DNA of 64,000 nucleotides from DATCMH01 sp036563505 (GCA_036563505.1 DATCMH010000024.1:124001-188000); one strand, 5' to 3'. Positions 1-9,027 are shown, numbered from the stretch's first letter. Program-made: numbers and translations. The notes: a model not told the origin generated them from the sequence alone.

Positions 1-432
1 CTTGGCGAGCAGCGCCTCGGCCTCGGCGACGGCCTCCGCCTTCAGCCGCTTCTGCACGTGAATCGGCGCCTCGACGACGTTCTCCAGCACCGTCATGTGG
101 GACCAGAGGTTGAAGCTCTGGAACACCATGGCGACGCGGGAGCGGATGCGGTCGACCTGGCGGCTATCGGCCGGCTCCATGCGGCCGCGCCGGCCCTGGC
201 GCAGGCCGATCGTCTCCTGGCCGATGGTGATCTCGCCGGAATCGGGCACCTCCAGCATGTTGATGCAGCGCAGCATGGTCGACTTGCCGGAACCGGAAGC
301 CCCGAGGATCGAGATCACCTCGCCGTCGCGGGCCTCCAGCGAAACGCCTTTGAGCACTTCGAGGCTGCCGAAGCTCTTGCGCAGGTCGCGGACGGCGACG
401 GCGGTCGGGGCGGCGGGGGAGGGGGCGAGCAT
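1..432 (-). CDS. Polar amino-acid ABC transporter ATP-binding protein (3' part outside window)
   Basis: This is the ATPase of a HisP/GlnQ-type importer, which powers uptake of polar or basic amino acids from the cytoplasmic face of the inner membrane. The first 144 codons are visible, starting at an ATG at 432. Walker A is GASGSGKST near residues 41-49, and the Q-loop region reads MVFQSFNLW, the form typical of this subfamily. The gene lies 7 bp downstream of the permease gene and is the last visible member of the operon. The signature, Walker B and H-loop lie beyond base 1, so completeness cannot be judged. Confidence 0.93.
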   Translation of the reverse strand, partial: MLAPSPAAPTAVAVRDLRKSFGSLEVLKGVSLEARDGEVISILGASGSGKSTMLRCINMLEVPDSGEITIGQETIGLRQGRRGRMEPADSRQVDRIRSRVAMVFQSFNLWSHMTVLENVVEAPIHVQKRLKAEAVAEAEALLAK

Positions 433-439
433 CGGGCGA

Positions 440-1171
440 TCAACTCACGAGTTGCGGCGCGCTCGGCGCGGCGCCGACATGGGGCGGCTCGCGCAGGTGC
501 GGCGAGAGCCACCATTCGAGGGCCATGATGGCACGGGAGAGCAGGAAGTTCAGGACGAGGTAGATCGCGCCGGCGCAGATGAAGATCTCGATCGCCCGAA
601 AGCTCTCGGCGATCATTTTCTGGGCGATGCCCGTCACCTCCATCAGGGTCACGATGGAGGCGATCGCCGTGGCGCGCACCATGAGCACCATCTCGTTGCC
701 GTAGGCGGGCAGGGCCTGGCGAAGCGCGATGGGGGCGACGACTCGGCGGAAGAGCAGGAAGCCCGACATGCCGCAGGCCCGGGCCGCCTCGACCTGGCCG
801 TGGGGCACGGCTTGCAGCCCGCCGCGGATGATCTCGGCGCCATAGGCGGCCGTGTTCAAGGTGAGCGCGAGCACGGCGCAGTAGTAAGGCTCGCGCAGGA
901 ACCACCAGACGCCGAGTTCCTGGAGAAAAGGCCGGAACTGGCCGAGGCCGTAGTAGATCAGGAAGAGCTGCACGAGGAGCGGCGTGCCGCGGAAGACGAA
1001 GATGTAGCCCCGCGCGAACCAGTCGAGCGGCGCGACGCCCGAGCGTCGCATGAGCGCAAGGCCGAGGGCCAGCACGGCGCCGATGGCGATCGACGTGCCG
1101 GCGAGCTTGAGGGTGAGGGGGATGCCGGTGAGCAGGCGCAGGAAGCTCTCGCCCATAAACGCGAGGTCCAT
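440..1171 (-). CDS. Amino-acid ABC transporter permease (HisM/OccM-like)
   Basis: This inner-membrane permease subunit of 243 aa belongs to the His/Glu/Gln/Arg/opine family. The EAA loop reads QVEAARACGMSGFLLFRRVV, the contact surface for the ATPase, and several hydrophobic segments surround it. I chose the ATG at 1171, which overlaps the stop codon of the preceding permease by one base (ATGA), a sign of translational coupling. A longer frame runs upstream but lacks family sequence. It should form a heterodimer with the neighbouring permease. The substrate is not defined by the sequence; lysine, arginine, ornithine, histidine or opines are all possible. Confidence 0.93.
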   Translation of the reverse strand: MDLAFMGESFLRLLTGIPLTLKLAGTSIAIGAVLALGLALMRRSGVAPLDWFARGYIFVFRGTPLLVQLFLIYYGLGQFRPFLQELGVWWFLREPYYCAVLALTLNTAAYGAEIIRGGLQAVPHGQVEAARACGMSGFLLFRRVVAPIALRQALPAYGNEMVLMVRATAIASIVTLMEVTGIAQKMIAESFRAIEIFICAGAIYLVLNFLLSRAIMALEWWLSPHLREPPHVGAAPSAPQLVS

Positions 1172-1881
1172 CAGGCCCTCCTGACGCCGCGCATGGCGTG
1201 CTCTTCCGCCTGGCGGAAGCCCCAGGTCGAGATGGTGGTCAGGACGAGGTAGAGCGCCGCCGCGGTCAGGAAGAAGGCGAAGGGCTGGCGGGTCGAGCCC
1301 GAGCCGATCTGCGACTGGCGCAGGAGCTCGACGAGGCCCGTCACGGAGATGAGCGCCGACTCCTTCAGGACCAACTGCCACACGTTGCCGAGGCCTGGGA
1401 TCGCAAAGCGCAGCACCTGGGGCGCGATGATGCGGCGGAGCATGGTGAAGCGGTGCATGCCCACCGCCTTCGCTGCCTCGAGCTCGCCCTTGGCGATGGC
1501 GAGATACGCGCCGCGATAGACCTCGGTCTGGAAGGCGCCCGACACGATGCCGACGGCGATGGCGCCCGTCAGGAAGGCCGGCATGCCGACGAAGCCTTGC
1601 GCCCCGAACGCCCGCCCGATGGCGCTCAGGATCGCGCTGCCGCCGAAGTAGAACAGGTAGATGACGAGGAGGTCCGGAACGCCGCGCAGCACGGTGGTGT
1701 AGGCGTCGGCGACCGAGCGCGCGACGAGGCTGCGGGAGAGCTTGGCCCAGGCGCCGAGGATGCCAAAGACGGCGCCGATCAGGAAAGCCGAGACGGAGAC
1801 GGCGACCGTCATCAGGGTGGCGCGCAGCATCGGCTCGCCCCAGCCGCGCGGGCCGAAACCCATCAGCTCGAAATAACTCAT
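1171..1881 (-). CDS. Amino-acid ABC transporter permease (HisQ/OccQ-like)
   Basis: This is the second inner-membrane permease of the importer, 236 aa, with about five hydrophobic segments. Its EAA motif reads GELEAAKAVGMHRFTMLRRI. It follows the binding-protein gene at 1970-2821 after 88 bp that contain a 12-bp stem-loop, and its stop overlaps the next permease start. Both permeases carry the 'amino acid permease, 3-TM region' pattern of the HisMQ family. Start ATG at 1881. Confidence 0.93.
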   Translation of the reverse strand: MSYFELMGFGPRGWGEPMLRATLMTVAVSVSAFLIGAVFGILGAWAKLSRSLVARSVADAYTTVLRGVPDLLVIYLFYFGGSAILSAIGRAFGAQGFVGMPAFLTGAIAVGIVSGAFQTEVYRGAYLAIAKGELEAAKAVGMHRFTMLRRIIAPQVLRFAIPGLGNVWQLVLKESALISVTGLVELLRQSQIGSGSTRQPFAFFLTAAALYLVLTTISTWGFRQAEEHAMRGVRRA

Positions 1882-1927
1882 CGAAGAACGCCGTTCATCC
1901 GATCATGCCGGGACGATGGATCCCGGT

Positions 1928-1961
1928 TCCGGCCCCGAACCCGCACGGATTCGGGGCCGGA
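1928..1961 (-). other. Intercistronic stem-loop between binding protein and permease genes
   Basis: A perfect 12-bp inverted repeat (1928-1939 and 1950-1961) with a 10-nt loop lies 9 bp after the binding-protein stop codon and well before the HisQ-like start. No T-tract follows, so it is not a clear terminator. Such stems after binding-protein genes often protect the upstream mRNA segment and lower permease expression; that role is inferred here. Confidence 0.7.
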
Positions 1962-1969
1962 TCCTCCGG

Positions 1970-2821
1970 TCAGGTCTGCGGGACGGCGTCGATCTTGAAC
2001 CACTTCATCGACAGGGTCTTCATCGTGCCGTCGGCAATGGTGGCCTTGATCGCCTCGTCGAACTTGGCCTTGAGCTCGGCATCCGCCTTGCGGATGCCGA
2101 CGCCCACGCCCGCACCGAGCAACCCGCCGCGGAAGGCGGGGCCGGCCATGGTCACGTCCTTGAAGTCCGGCTTGTCCATCGTCGCGACGAGCGCCCCGTG
2201 GCCGACGAAGATCGCGTCGAGGCGGCCCGCCGCGAGGTCGAGGTCGTGCTGCTCCGTGGTCTTGTACTCGCGGATCTCGGCGACGTCCTTGAAGTACTTG
2301 TTCACGAAGTCGGCGTTGATGGTGGAAACCTGAGCGCCGATCACCTTGCCCTTGAGCAAGGGCTTCATCGCCTCGGCCGCTTTGGCCGCGCCGGCCTCGT
2401 CGGTGGCGAGGTTGAAGCGCAGGTCGCCGCCCGGCAGCTTGGCGAGGGGCGACGACTTCAGCACACCGAAGCCATGGGGCGTGGCGGCGTAGGGCGCGCT
2501 GAACTGGATCGCCTCCATGCGCTTCGGGGTGATGTTCATGCCGGCCATGATGGCGTCGTACTTGCCGGCATTGAGCGCCGGGATGATACCGTCCCAATCC
2601 TGGGCCACGACCTCGCAGGTGGCCTTCATGCGCTTGCACAGCTCGTTGGCGAGGTCGACCTCGAAGCCCACGAGCTTGCCACCCTCTTGAAAATTCCACG
2701 GCGCGTAGGCGCCTTCCGTGGCGATCTTGATCTTGCTCCAGTCCTTCGTCTGGGCCTGCGCGCCCGCGACGGACAGGACCGTGCCGAGGACGGCGAGGCT
2801 TAAGGCCTTCAGGATGTTCAT
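1970..2821 (-). CDS. Periplasmic amino-acid-binding protein (transporter substrate-binding, type 3)
   Basis: This is the solute receptor of the ABC importer, 283 aa, exported to the periplasm by an N-terminal signal peptide that ends around AGAQA/QT (residue 23). The mature part begins with the family pattern IATEGAYAPWNF, followed by GFEVDLANELCKRM and DWDGIIPALNAGKYDAI, all hallmarks of the Lys/Arg/Orn and opine-binding group. It is the first gene of the operon and is separated from the permeases by a stem-loop. A close paralogue sits immediately upstream at 3135-3983. The ligand is uncertain. Confidence 0.92.
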   Translation of the reverse strand: MNILKALSLAVLGTVLSVAGAQAQTKDWSKIKIATEGAYAPWNFQEGGKLVGFEVDLANELCKRMKATCEVVAQDWDGIIPALNAGKYDAIMAGMNITPKRMEAIQFSAPYAATPHGFGVLKSSPLAKLPGGDLRFNLATDEAGAAKAAEAMKPLLKGKVIGAQVSTINADFVNKYFKDVAEIREYKTTEQHDLDLAAGRLDAIFVGHGALVATMDKPDFKDVTMAGPAFRGGLLGAGVGVGIRKADAELKAKFDEAIKATIADGTMKTLSMKWFKIDAVPQT

Positions 2822-3019
2822 GCTCGAGCTCCCCTTCTTTGGTCGGGCCGTTCGCGCGGCCGTCGGGACCTGCCCTCGCGAGGACAGGCGACGCTTGATC
2901 TAAGCCGCCGCGGGTCGGGGTGCGCAAGGGCTTGCACGGCCGAAAAGAGGGGCAGCGGAGATGATTTCCGTCGCACCCTGCTGCTTCGGCGACCCGAGCG
3001 TTCTCTTTAGCCGCAACCC

Positions 3020-3117
3020 GTCATTCCGGGGCTCGGCACAGCCGAGAACCCGGAATCCAGGACACGCCGGACTACCTCTCATGGATCCCGGGCGCCGCTG
3101 GGCCGCCCCGGAATGAC
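3020..3117. repeat. Intergenic palindromic repeat, GTCATTCCGGGGC family (copy 1)
   Basis: The element opens with GTCATTCCGGGGC and closes with its inverse GCCCCGGAATGAC, with a second internal hairpin (GCTCGG..CCGAG) and the pair CCCGGAATCC / GGATCCCGGG. It fills most of the 313-bp gap between the two binding-protein genes. Two more copies occur at 25482-25577 and 49935-50065. It has no coding capacity. Confidence 0.85.
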
Positions 3118-3134
3118 ACGAGCGGCTGGGCCCC

Positions 3135-3983
3135 TCACCCCTGCGGCGTGGTGTCGACCTTGAACCACTTTTCCGAGAGGCGCTTCACCGTGCCGTCGGC
3201 GATGGCGGCCTTGATCGCCTCGTCGAACATGCTCTTCAGCTCGGTGTCGTCCTTACGCAGGCCGATGCCGACGCCGTTGCCCAGTACGCCGCCCGTGAAG
3301 CCGGGACCCGCGATCACGTAGTCCTTGAACTCCGGCTTCTCTCGGGTGCCGTTGAGCGTCGTTGAATCGGCGATGACGCCGTCGATGCGGCCGGCGCCGA
3401 GATCAAGATCGTGCGCTTCGGTGCTCTTGTACTCGCGCAGTTCGATCGTGCCCTTGAGGTACTTGTCGGCGAAGGCGGCATGGGTCGTCGAGCCCTGGAC
3501 GCCGATCGTCTTGCCCTTGAGGGCCGGCTTGATGGCGTCGATCGCCTTCTGAGCTTCAGCTTCCTGCCGGTCGAGGCTGAAGCGCTGTCCGGTGCCCGGC
3601 AACTTGGCAAGCGGTGAGCTCTTCTCGACGAGGATGCCGTTCGGTGCGTTGGCGTAGGGCGCCGAGAAGCTGATCACCTCCATGCGCTTTTCGGTGATGC
3701 TCATGCCGGCCATGATCGCATCGTACTTGCGCGCGTTCAGCGCCGGGATGATGCCATCCCAATCCTGCGCCACGAACTCGCACTTCACCTTCATGCGCGC
3801 GCACAGGTCGTTGCCGAGCTCGATCTCGAAGCCGTCGAGCTTGCCGCCGGCCGTCGTGAAGTTCCACGGGGCGTAGGCGCCCTCGCTCGCGAGCTTCAGC
3901 GTCTCGTACTTCTTGCCCTGGGCGAGGGCGCCGTTCGCCGCGGCGGTGGCGAGGAGGGCGAGGCCGAGGAGGCGCAGTCTCAT
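3135..3983 (-). CDS. Second periplasmic amino-acid-binding protein, paralogue of the one at 1970-2821
   Basis: This 282-aa receptor has a signal peptide (MRLRLLGLALLATAAANGALA) and the same blocks as its neighbour: LASEGAYAPWNF, GFEIELGNDLCARM, DWDGIIPALNARKYDAI. The two proteins are alike along their whole length, which points to tandem duplication. I chose the ATG at 3983 because the signal peptide starts there and GGAGG lies 9 bases upstream; a longer frame adds no family sequence. It probably feeds the same permease, widening the range of ligands, but it is separated by a repeat and may be transcribed on its own. Confidence 0.92.
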   Translation of the reverse strand: MRLRLLGLALLATAAANGALAQGKKYETLKLASEGAYAPWNFTTAGGKLDGFEIELGNDLCARMKVKCEFVAQDWDGIIPALNARKYDAIMAGMSITEKRMEVISFSAPYANAPNGILVEKSSPLAKLPGTGQRFSLDRQEAEAQKAIDAIKPALKGKTIGVQGSTTHAAFADKYLKGTIELREYKSTEAHDLDLGAGRIDGVIADSTTLNGTREKPEFKDYVIAGPGFTGGVLGNGVGIGLRKDDTELKSMFDEAIKAAIADGTVKRLSEKWFKVDTTPQG

Positions 3984-4184
3984 GGGGTTTCCTCCGTTGT
4001 GTCGGTGGCCCGTCGGGCGGGCGCTGACGGATGGTAAGCGCGGAAGGCCCGCCCCTGGCAAGTCCGGGCCGCCGATGCGGGCGGCTCGGCCTCCATTGCA
4101 GGGCGGACATGCGGGGAGAAAGCTCGCGCGACCACCCCGAAACAGGGCCGTTCTAGACCAGGTGTCGATCAAGGAGAGACGATC

Positions 4185-4562
4185 ATGGCGAACGGCGTTT
4201 ACGACGAGCGGCCCGCGACACTGCCGCAGGAGAAGACGAAGCGAGGCTCAGGCCAGGGCTCCCTCATCTTCGTGTCGTTGATGCTGATCGCCCAATGCCT
4301 GTGGCGCATCCTCACTCCCGGCGGAGAGTGGCCGCTGCCGCCGGTCCACTACATGCAGATGACCTTCGATGCCGGTATGTTGGTCTGCCTCGTCGCCGCC
4401 GTCGCATGGCCCCGGCAGACCTCCGGCGATACGCCGGCCCGCAGCGACGGCGTCACCATCCTGCTCCTTTGCGGCATCGCCGCCGGCATCATCCTGCTTC
4501 TCATCCGCTTCACGAACAAGGCGGCCTGGTGGACGGGCCACCTCACGAACGCCTGGGGCTGA
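4185..4562 (+). CDS. Hypothetical three-helix membrane protein
   Basis: I do not recognise this 125-aa protein. It has a polar N-terminus of about 27 residues and three hydrophobic stretches near residues 28-43, 58-77 and 90-108, the last followed by RFTNKAAWW. AAGGAG sits at a good distance before the ATG. It is transcribed away from the binding-protein gene and runs toward the agmatinase gene, with 7 bp between their ends. No catalytic motif is visible. Confidence 0.7.
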   Translation: MANGVYDERPATLPQEKTKRGSGQGSLIFVSLMLIAQCLWRILTPGGEWPLPPVHYMQMTFDAGMLVCLVAAVAWPRQTSGDTPARSDGVTILLLCGIAAGIILLLIRFTNKAAWWTGHLTNAWG

Positions 4563-4569
4563 TGAGCGC

Positions 4570-5619
4570 TCAGGCACGCCGCGCGAAGGAAGGCGCCCGC
4601 AGCATCAGGCAGAGGAGGGTGAACATCACCTGCGCCGCGGCGTGCGCCGTGTTGGTGGTGCCGTCGTATTGCGGCGCGACCTCCACCACGTCGCCGGCCA
4701 CGATGTCGAGGCCGGCAAGCCCGCGCAGGATCTGCAGCGCCTCGCGCGGCTGCAGGCCGCCCACCTCCGGCGTGCCGGTGCCGGGCGCGAAGGCCGGGTC
4801 GAGGCTGTCGACGTCGAAGGTGAGATAGGTCGGGCCGGCGCCTGCCACGGCCCGGGCTTTCTCGATCACGGCAGGCATGCCCATGGCCACGGCCTCCTCG
4901 GCGTGGATCACGGTCATCCCGCTCTCGGTGGAGAACTCCCAGAGATATTCCGCGCCGCCGCGGATGCCGATCTGGATCGTGCGCTCCGGGTCGAGCACGC
5001 CGGCGAGCACCGCCTCGCGGAAGGGCCCGCCGTGGTGGAACTTCGTGCCCTCGTAGGGGCCGGACGTGTCGCAATGGGCGTCGATGTGGATCATCCCGAG
5101 AGGCCGACCTTTGCCGAGGGCCTTGAGGATCGGCAGCGAGATCGAGTGATCGCCGCCGACGCTCAGGGGGCGCACGCCCGCGGCGTGGATCGTACCGAGA
5201 TAAGCCTCGATGTCCTCGTGGCACTGTTCGAGGGAGAAGCGGCTGCGAAAGGGTACGTCGCCGATATCGGCGATCTTCGCCTCGCTGAAGGGCGCGACCC
5301 GCAGGACGTGCTCGAAGGGCCCGATCCGCTCGATGGCGCGCACGGCGCGCGGCCCGAGCCGCGAGCCCGCCCGGTTGGTGACGCCGAGGTCCATCGGTAC
5401 GCCGAGCAGCGCCACGTCGAGGTCGGCGAAGTTCGTGGCCCTGGCGTCGGGTCGGAACGGGGCGGCGAGGAAGGTCGCCGGATCCATGAAGGGCCACTTG
5501 CGCGTGTCGCCCTGGAACTGGGACGCGGCGACGCGGGCGAATTCCGGATCATACACGGTGCTCCCGCTCGCGTCGGCGTAGCGGGCGCGGAGCGCGGCGA
5601 GCTTGGCGTCGTCGACCAT
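4570..5619 (-). CDS. speB: Agmatinase / ureohydrolase family protein
   Basis: This 349-aa enzyme belongs to the arginase/agmatinase family, which cleaves a guanidino compound to urea and an amine at a binuclear Mn centre. Metal-ligand motifs are present: GGDHS, IDAHCD (followed by TSGPYEGTKFHHG) and FDVDSLDPAFAPGTGTPE. The TSGPYEG stretch resembles agmatinases more than arginases. I chose the ATG at 5619 (MVDDAKLAAL) because upstream codons carry no family sequence. Arginine import genes nearby fit a polyamine or arginine catabolic role, but guanidinobutyrase or another guanidino hydrolase cannot be excluded. Confidence 0.87.
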   Translation of the reverse strand: MVDDAKLAALRARYADASGSTVYDPEFARVAASQFQGDTRKWPFMDPATFLAAPFRPDARATNFADLDVALLGVPMDLGVTNRAGSRLGPRAVRAIERIGPFEHVLRVAPFSEAKIADIGDVPFRSRFSLEQCHEDIEAYLGTIHAAGVRPLSVGGDHSISLPILKALGKGRPLGMIHIDAHCDTSGPYEGTKFHHGGPFREAVLAGVLDPERTIQIGIRGGAEYLWEFSTESGMTVIHAEEAVAMGMPAVIEKARAVAGAGPTYLTFDVDSLDPAFAPGTGTPEVGGLQPREALQILRGLAGLDIVAGDVVEVAPQYDGTTNTAHAAAQVMFTLLCLMLRAPSFARRA

Positions 5620-5724
5620 CGGGGACCTCGTGTCTGATCCCCGATGTGTAGAGGGCCACGCCCGATTCGTCGCGGGCGTGGCCTGGGGACCCGCCCCGGA
5701 ACACATGCTCATCCCATTCGGATG

Positions 5725-5831
5725 CCTCATCCTGAGGTGCGAGCCGAAGGCGAGCCTCGAAGGGGCTCCAGTACCACGAACGTAACTGGAGCCCTCCTTC
5801 GAGGGCGCTTCCGCGCCACCTCAGGATGAGG
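5725..5831. repeat. Long intergenic palindrome (CCTCATCCTGAGGTGC family)
   Basis: About 107 bp form one long imperfect inverted repeat: CCTCATCCTGAGGTGC at the left end mirrors CACCTCAGGATGAGG at the right end, and GGCTCCAGT mirrors ACTGGAGCC near the 12-nt centre. It lies between the divergent upstream end of the agmatinase gene and the 3' end of the ene-reductase gene. It does not encode protein. Elements of this kind are common between genes in rhizobial genomes. Confidence 0.85.
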
Positions 5832-5856
5832 TCGGAGATTGGACGACGCGTATTCC

Positions 5857-6951
5857 TCAGGCGGCTCTGTCGAGGGTCGGATAATCCGTGTAACCCTCGG
5901 GCCCGCCGCCGTAGAAGGTCGCCTGGTCCGGCGCGTTCAACGGCGCGCCGAGGCGGAAGCGCTCCACGAGGTCGGGATTGGCGATGAAGAGCTTGCCGAA
6001 GGCCACGAGGTCGGCCCGACCCGCCGCGACCGCCTCGTTGGCGAGCTCCCGGGTATAGCCGTTGTTAGCGATGTAGGCGCCCTTGAAGGCGCTCCGCAGC
6101 GCGCCGTAGTCGAACGCGGCGTTGTCCCGCGGACCGCCCGTCGCCCCTTCCACCACGTGGATGAAGCCGAGGCCGAGGGTGCTCAGGCGCTCGACGACGT
6201 GGCCGAAGGTCGCCTGCGGGTCGGCGTCGCTCGCGTCGTTCGCCGGGCTCACGGGCGAGAGGCGAATGCCGACCCGGCCCTTGTCCCAGACTTTCAGGAT
6301 CGCCTCGGCCACCTCGAGGGTGAGCCGTGTCCGGTTCTCCACCGATCCGCCATAGGCGTCGGTGCGATGGTTCGTGCCGCTCTTCATGAATTGGTCGAGG
6401 AGGTAGCCATTGGCGCCGTGGATCTCGATGGCGTCGAAGCCGGCCTCCTTGGCGTTGCGCGCCGCGCGCTCGTAATCGGCGACGATGCCCGGGATCTCGA
6501 ACAAGTCCAGGGCGCGCGGGGCCGAGACCTCCTCGAAGCCGCTCTCGACGTAGGTGCGGGTCTTGGCCTGGATCGCGGAAGGCGCGACCGGAGCGGCGCC
6601 GTTCTCCTGCAGGGAGACGTGCGAAACGCGGCCGACGTGCCAGAGCTGAATCGCGATGCGTCCGCCCGCAGCATGGACCGCGTCCGTAACCTGGCGCCAG
6701 CCGGCGACCTGCTCAGGCGTGTAGATGCCTGGCGTCCAGACGTAGCCCTGGCCCTGGCGCGAGATCTGGGAGGCCTCCGTGATGAGGAGCCCGGCCGAGG
6801 CGCGCTGCGCGTAATAGCGAGCGTTGAGCGCGTTCGGCGCATCGGTGCCCTTCGCCGCACGGTTGCGGGTGAGCGGCGCCATGACGATGCGGTTCGGCAG
6901 GTCAAGGCTGCCGAGGCGGAACGGTTCGAAGAGGGGCGCGGACGAGGTCAT
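5857..6951 (-). CDS. nemA: Alkene reductase / NADH:flavin oxidoreductase (Old Yellow Enzyme family)
   Basis: This cytosolic FMN enzyme of 364 aa reduces activated C=C bonds or nitro groups using NAD(P)H. Old Yellow Enzyme signatures are clear: IVMAPLTRNRA at the N-terminus, IQLWHVGRVS, the substrate-binding pair in IHGANGYLLDQF, NHRTDAYGGSVENR, and the C-terminal GKLFIANPDL. I chose the ATG at 6951 (MTSSAPLFEPF) as the family start. Length matches NemA/N-ethylmaleimide reductase. It stands alone with no co-directional close neighbour, so its natural substrate is unknown. Confidence 0.9.
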   Translation of the reverse strand: MTSSAPLFEPFRLGSLDLPNRIVMAPLTRNRAAKGTDAPNALNARYYAQRASAGLLITEASQISRQGQGYVWTPGIYTPEQVAGWRQVTDAVHAAGGRIAIQLWHVGRVSHVSLQENGAAPVAPSAIQAKTRTYVESGFEEVSAPRALDLFEIPGIVADYERAARNAKEAGFDAIEIHGANGYLLDQFMKSGTNHRTDAYGGSVENRTRLTLEVAEAILKVWDKGRVGIRLSPVSPANDASDADPQATFGHVVERLSTLGLGFIHVVEGATGGPRDNAAFDYGALRSAFKGAYIANNGYTRELANEAVAAGRADLVAFGKLFIANPDLVERFRLGAPLNAPDQATFYGGGPEGYTDYPTLDRAA

Positions 6952-7092
6952 CGGAATTGTCCCTTGTTGCATGTGGATTTCAAGGATCCACACCAGGACG
7001 AGACTTATGTGCCGCAGGCTCGTTGCCAACGGGGCTGCACGGCCCAAGTGGCCGAAACGTCCTGCGCTGTGCGCTGGCGCACACGGCGAAGC

Positions 7093-8091
7093 TCAGCCGC
7101 TGCGATCCGCGAACCTATCCTTCCAAGCCGGGAGCGCCCCGGGGAAGGGGAGGGCCGTTGCCTCGTGGACGCCGCGGGCGATGGCGCGCGCGAGGCAGGT
7201 CGCGGCTAACGCGCCGAGCTCGATCAGTTCGTTGAGCGGATCACTGAGGGAACGGCGGCCGGTCGAGGCCGCGAAGACGATGTCGCCGTCGGTCATCGCG
7301 TGGGAGAGGCTCAACCCCTTCGCGAGTCCGCCCTGCGCGACGAGGGCGAGGCGCTTGGCCTGGGCCTTGGTCAGCATCGCGTCGGTCGCGACGAGAGCGA
7401 TGGTGGTGGCGGGTTCCGGGGCGCCTTTCCATCGCAGCGGCCTCGACGCGCTCCGCGACGGGCCGAGGCCGCCGAACTCGTCCCCGATCTCGTGCGGCCC
7501 GGCCCAGAAATGCGGACCGCCGTCGACCACCGCGGAGCCGATGGCGTTGACGACGACGATCGCCGCCACCGTGTGACGTGCCGCCGTGACGGCGCTCGCC
7601 GCGCCGACTCCGCCCTTCAGGTTGACCGTCGTCGCGCCCGTGCCGCCGCCCACGGTGCCGAGCGAGAGGTCCTGACCCGCCGCGCTCGCAGCGGCGTAGC
7701 CGAGCTCGCGGTAGGGCGGGTAGCGGCCCCAATCCTTGTCGCCGCCGTTGAGAAGGTCGAAGCAGATCGCCTGCGGCACGATCGGCACGCGCACGGACCG
7801 GACCAGGAAGCCCCGGCCCTGCTCGCGCAGATAGGCCTGGACGCCCGACGCCGCGTCGAGGCCGAAGGCGGACCCGCCGGAGAGGACGATCGCGTCCACA
7901 CCCTCGACGGTGCGGTCCGGCTCGAGGCATTCGAGGTCGCGACCGGCCGGCGCCCCGCCGACGACGGCAACGGAGGCAACAACCGGCTCTTCGAAGAGGA
8001 TCGCGGTCACGCCCGAGGCGAGGCGCAGGTCCTGGGCGTGCCCGATGGTCAGGCCGGGGACGTCGAGCAGGTGGTTGCGTAGGGAGGTCAT
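7093..8091 (-). CDS. P1 family (S58) peptidase, DmpA/NylC-like N-terminal nucleophile hydrolase
   Basis: This 332-aa protein belongs to the DmpA/L-aminopeptidase D-esterase and nylon-oligomer hydrolase superfamily, which self-cleaves to expose an N-terminal nucleophile. Family blocks are VPGLTIGHA, VLSGGSAFGLDAA (residues 70-81), GTVGGGTGATT and ATTIALVATDA. The likely cleavage point lies before Thr229 or Thr230 in the latter block, by analogy with NylC-type members. It is not in an obvious operon. Whether it acts on D-amino-acid amides, beta-peptides or amide oligomers cannot be told. Confidence 0.85.
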   Translation of the reverse strand: MTSLRNHLLDVPGLTIGHAQDLRLASGVTAILFEEPVVASVAVVGGAPAGRDLECLEPDRTVEGVDAIVLSGGSAFGLDAASGVQAYLREQGRGFLVRSVRVPIVPQAICFDLLNGGDKDWGRYPPYRELGYAAASAAGQDLSLGTVGGGTGATTVNLKGGVGAASAVTAARHTVAAIVVVNAIGSAVVDGGPHFWAGPHEIGDEFGGLGPSRSASRPLRWKGAPEPATTIALVATDAMLTKAQAKRLALVAQGGLAKGLSLSHAMTDGDIVFAASTGRRSLSDPLNELIELGALAATCLARAIARGVHEATALPFPGALPAWKDRFADRSG

Positions 8092-8298
8092 GGGGAGCAG
8101 GCTCGGTCGGGACGCGGCTGAGACAAGCGCAGGCCTGGCGGCTTCACAAGGTGGCGACGCTCGTCCCGCCCGGCTTCCCCCGGTCGTTCGCGCGGCTTAA
8201 GTGTCCGGCAACGATCCTTGCCGCTCTCCTTGCCGCTGATCGGCGCTCGCCGGCTTGTCCGGCTGGGCACATCATCGAGAGGCTGACCGCGAACGCCC

Positions 8299-9027
8299 AT
8301 GGCCGATGTCACCTTGCCCTTCGCCGTTCTCGGCGGGCTGATCAGCTTCCTGTCGCCCTGCGTCCTGCCCCTCGTTCCGCCTTACCTCTCCTTCCTCGCG
8401 GGCGCGTCCCTCGACGACATGCAGGCCGGCGAGGATCGGGCCGTGCGCCGCCGGGCGCTCGTGACGGCGGCGCTCTTCGTCGCGGGCTTCTCGACCGTGT
8501 TCGTCCTGCTCGGCGCGACCGCCTCCGCCCTCGGCCAGGTCGTGCGGCAATACCTCGACACCTTGAGCACGCTGGCCGGGCTCGCGATCATCGTGATGGG
8601 GCTGCACTTCCTCGGGCTCTTCCGCATCGGATTGCTCTACCGGGAAGCCCGCTTCCAGGTGAGCCGCCCCATCGGGCCTTGGGGGGCCTACCTCATGGGC
8701 CTCGCCTTCGCCTTCGGCTGGACGCCGTGCATCGGACCGATCCTGGCCGCGATCCTCGCCGTCGCCGGCGCGGAGACGAGCGTGGCACGAGGGGCCCTGC
8801 TGCTCGGCGCCTATTCCCTCGGGCTGGGGCTGCCCTTCATCGCGGCGGCTTTTGCCATGGGGCCCTTCGTGCGCTTCCTGAAGCGCCTCCGATCCCGGTT
8901 CGTCTACGTGGAGCGAACGATGGGCGCGCTCCTCGTCGTCACAGGCATCGCTTTCCTGACGGGCGGCCTCTCGACGGCGTCGTTCTGGCTGCTCGAGACG
9001 TTCCCGGCGCTCGGACGCCTTGGCTGA
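8299..9027 (+). CDS. ccdA: Cytochrome c biogenesis protein CcdA (DsbD transmembrane domain)
   Basis: This inner-membrane thiol-disulfide carrier of 242 aa passes electrons from cytosolic thioredoxin to periplasmic partners such as CcmG/ResA. Six hydrophobic segments are visible. The redox cysteines are Cys21 in SPCVLPLVPPY and Cys144 in GWTPCIGPIL, each in the first and fourth helix as expected. It lacks the extra periplasmic domains of full DsbD. No other cytochrome c maturation genes are nearby. The gene is transcribed toward the glycosyltransferase gene with 72 bp between. Confidence 0.93.
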   Translation: MADVTLPFAVLGGLISFLSPCVLPLVPPYLSFLAGASLDDMQAGEDRAVRRRALVTAALFVAGFSTVFVLLGATASALGQVVRQYLDTLSTLAGLAIIVMGLHFLGLFRIGLLYREARFQVSRPIGPWGAYLMGLAFAFGWTPCIGPILAAILAVAGAETSVARGALLLGAYSLGLGLPFIAAAFAMGPFVRFLKRLRSRFVYVERTMGALLVVTGIAFLTGGLSTASFWLLETFPALGRLG

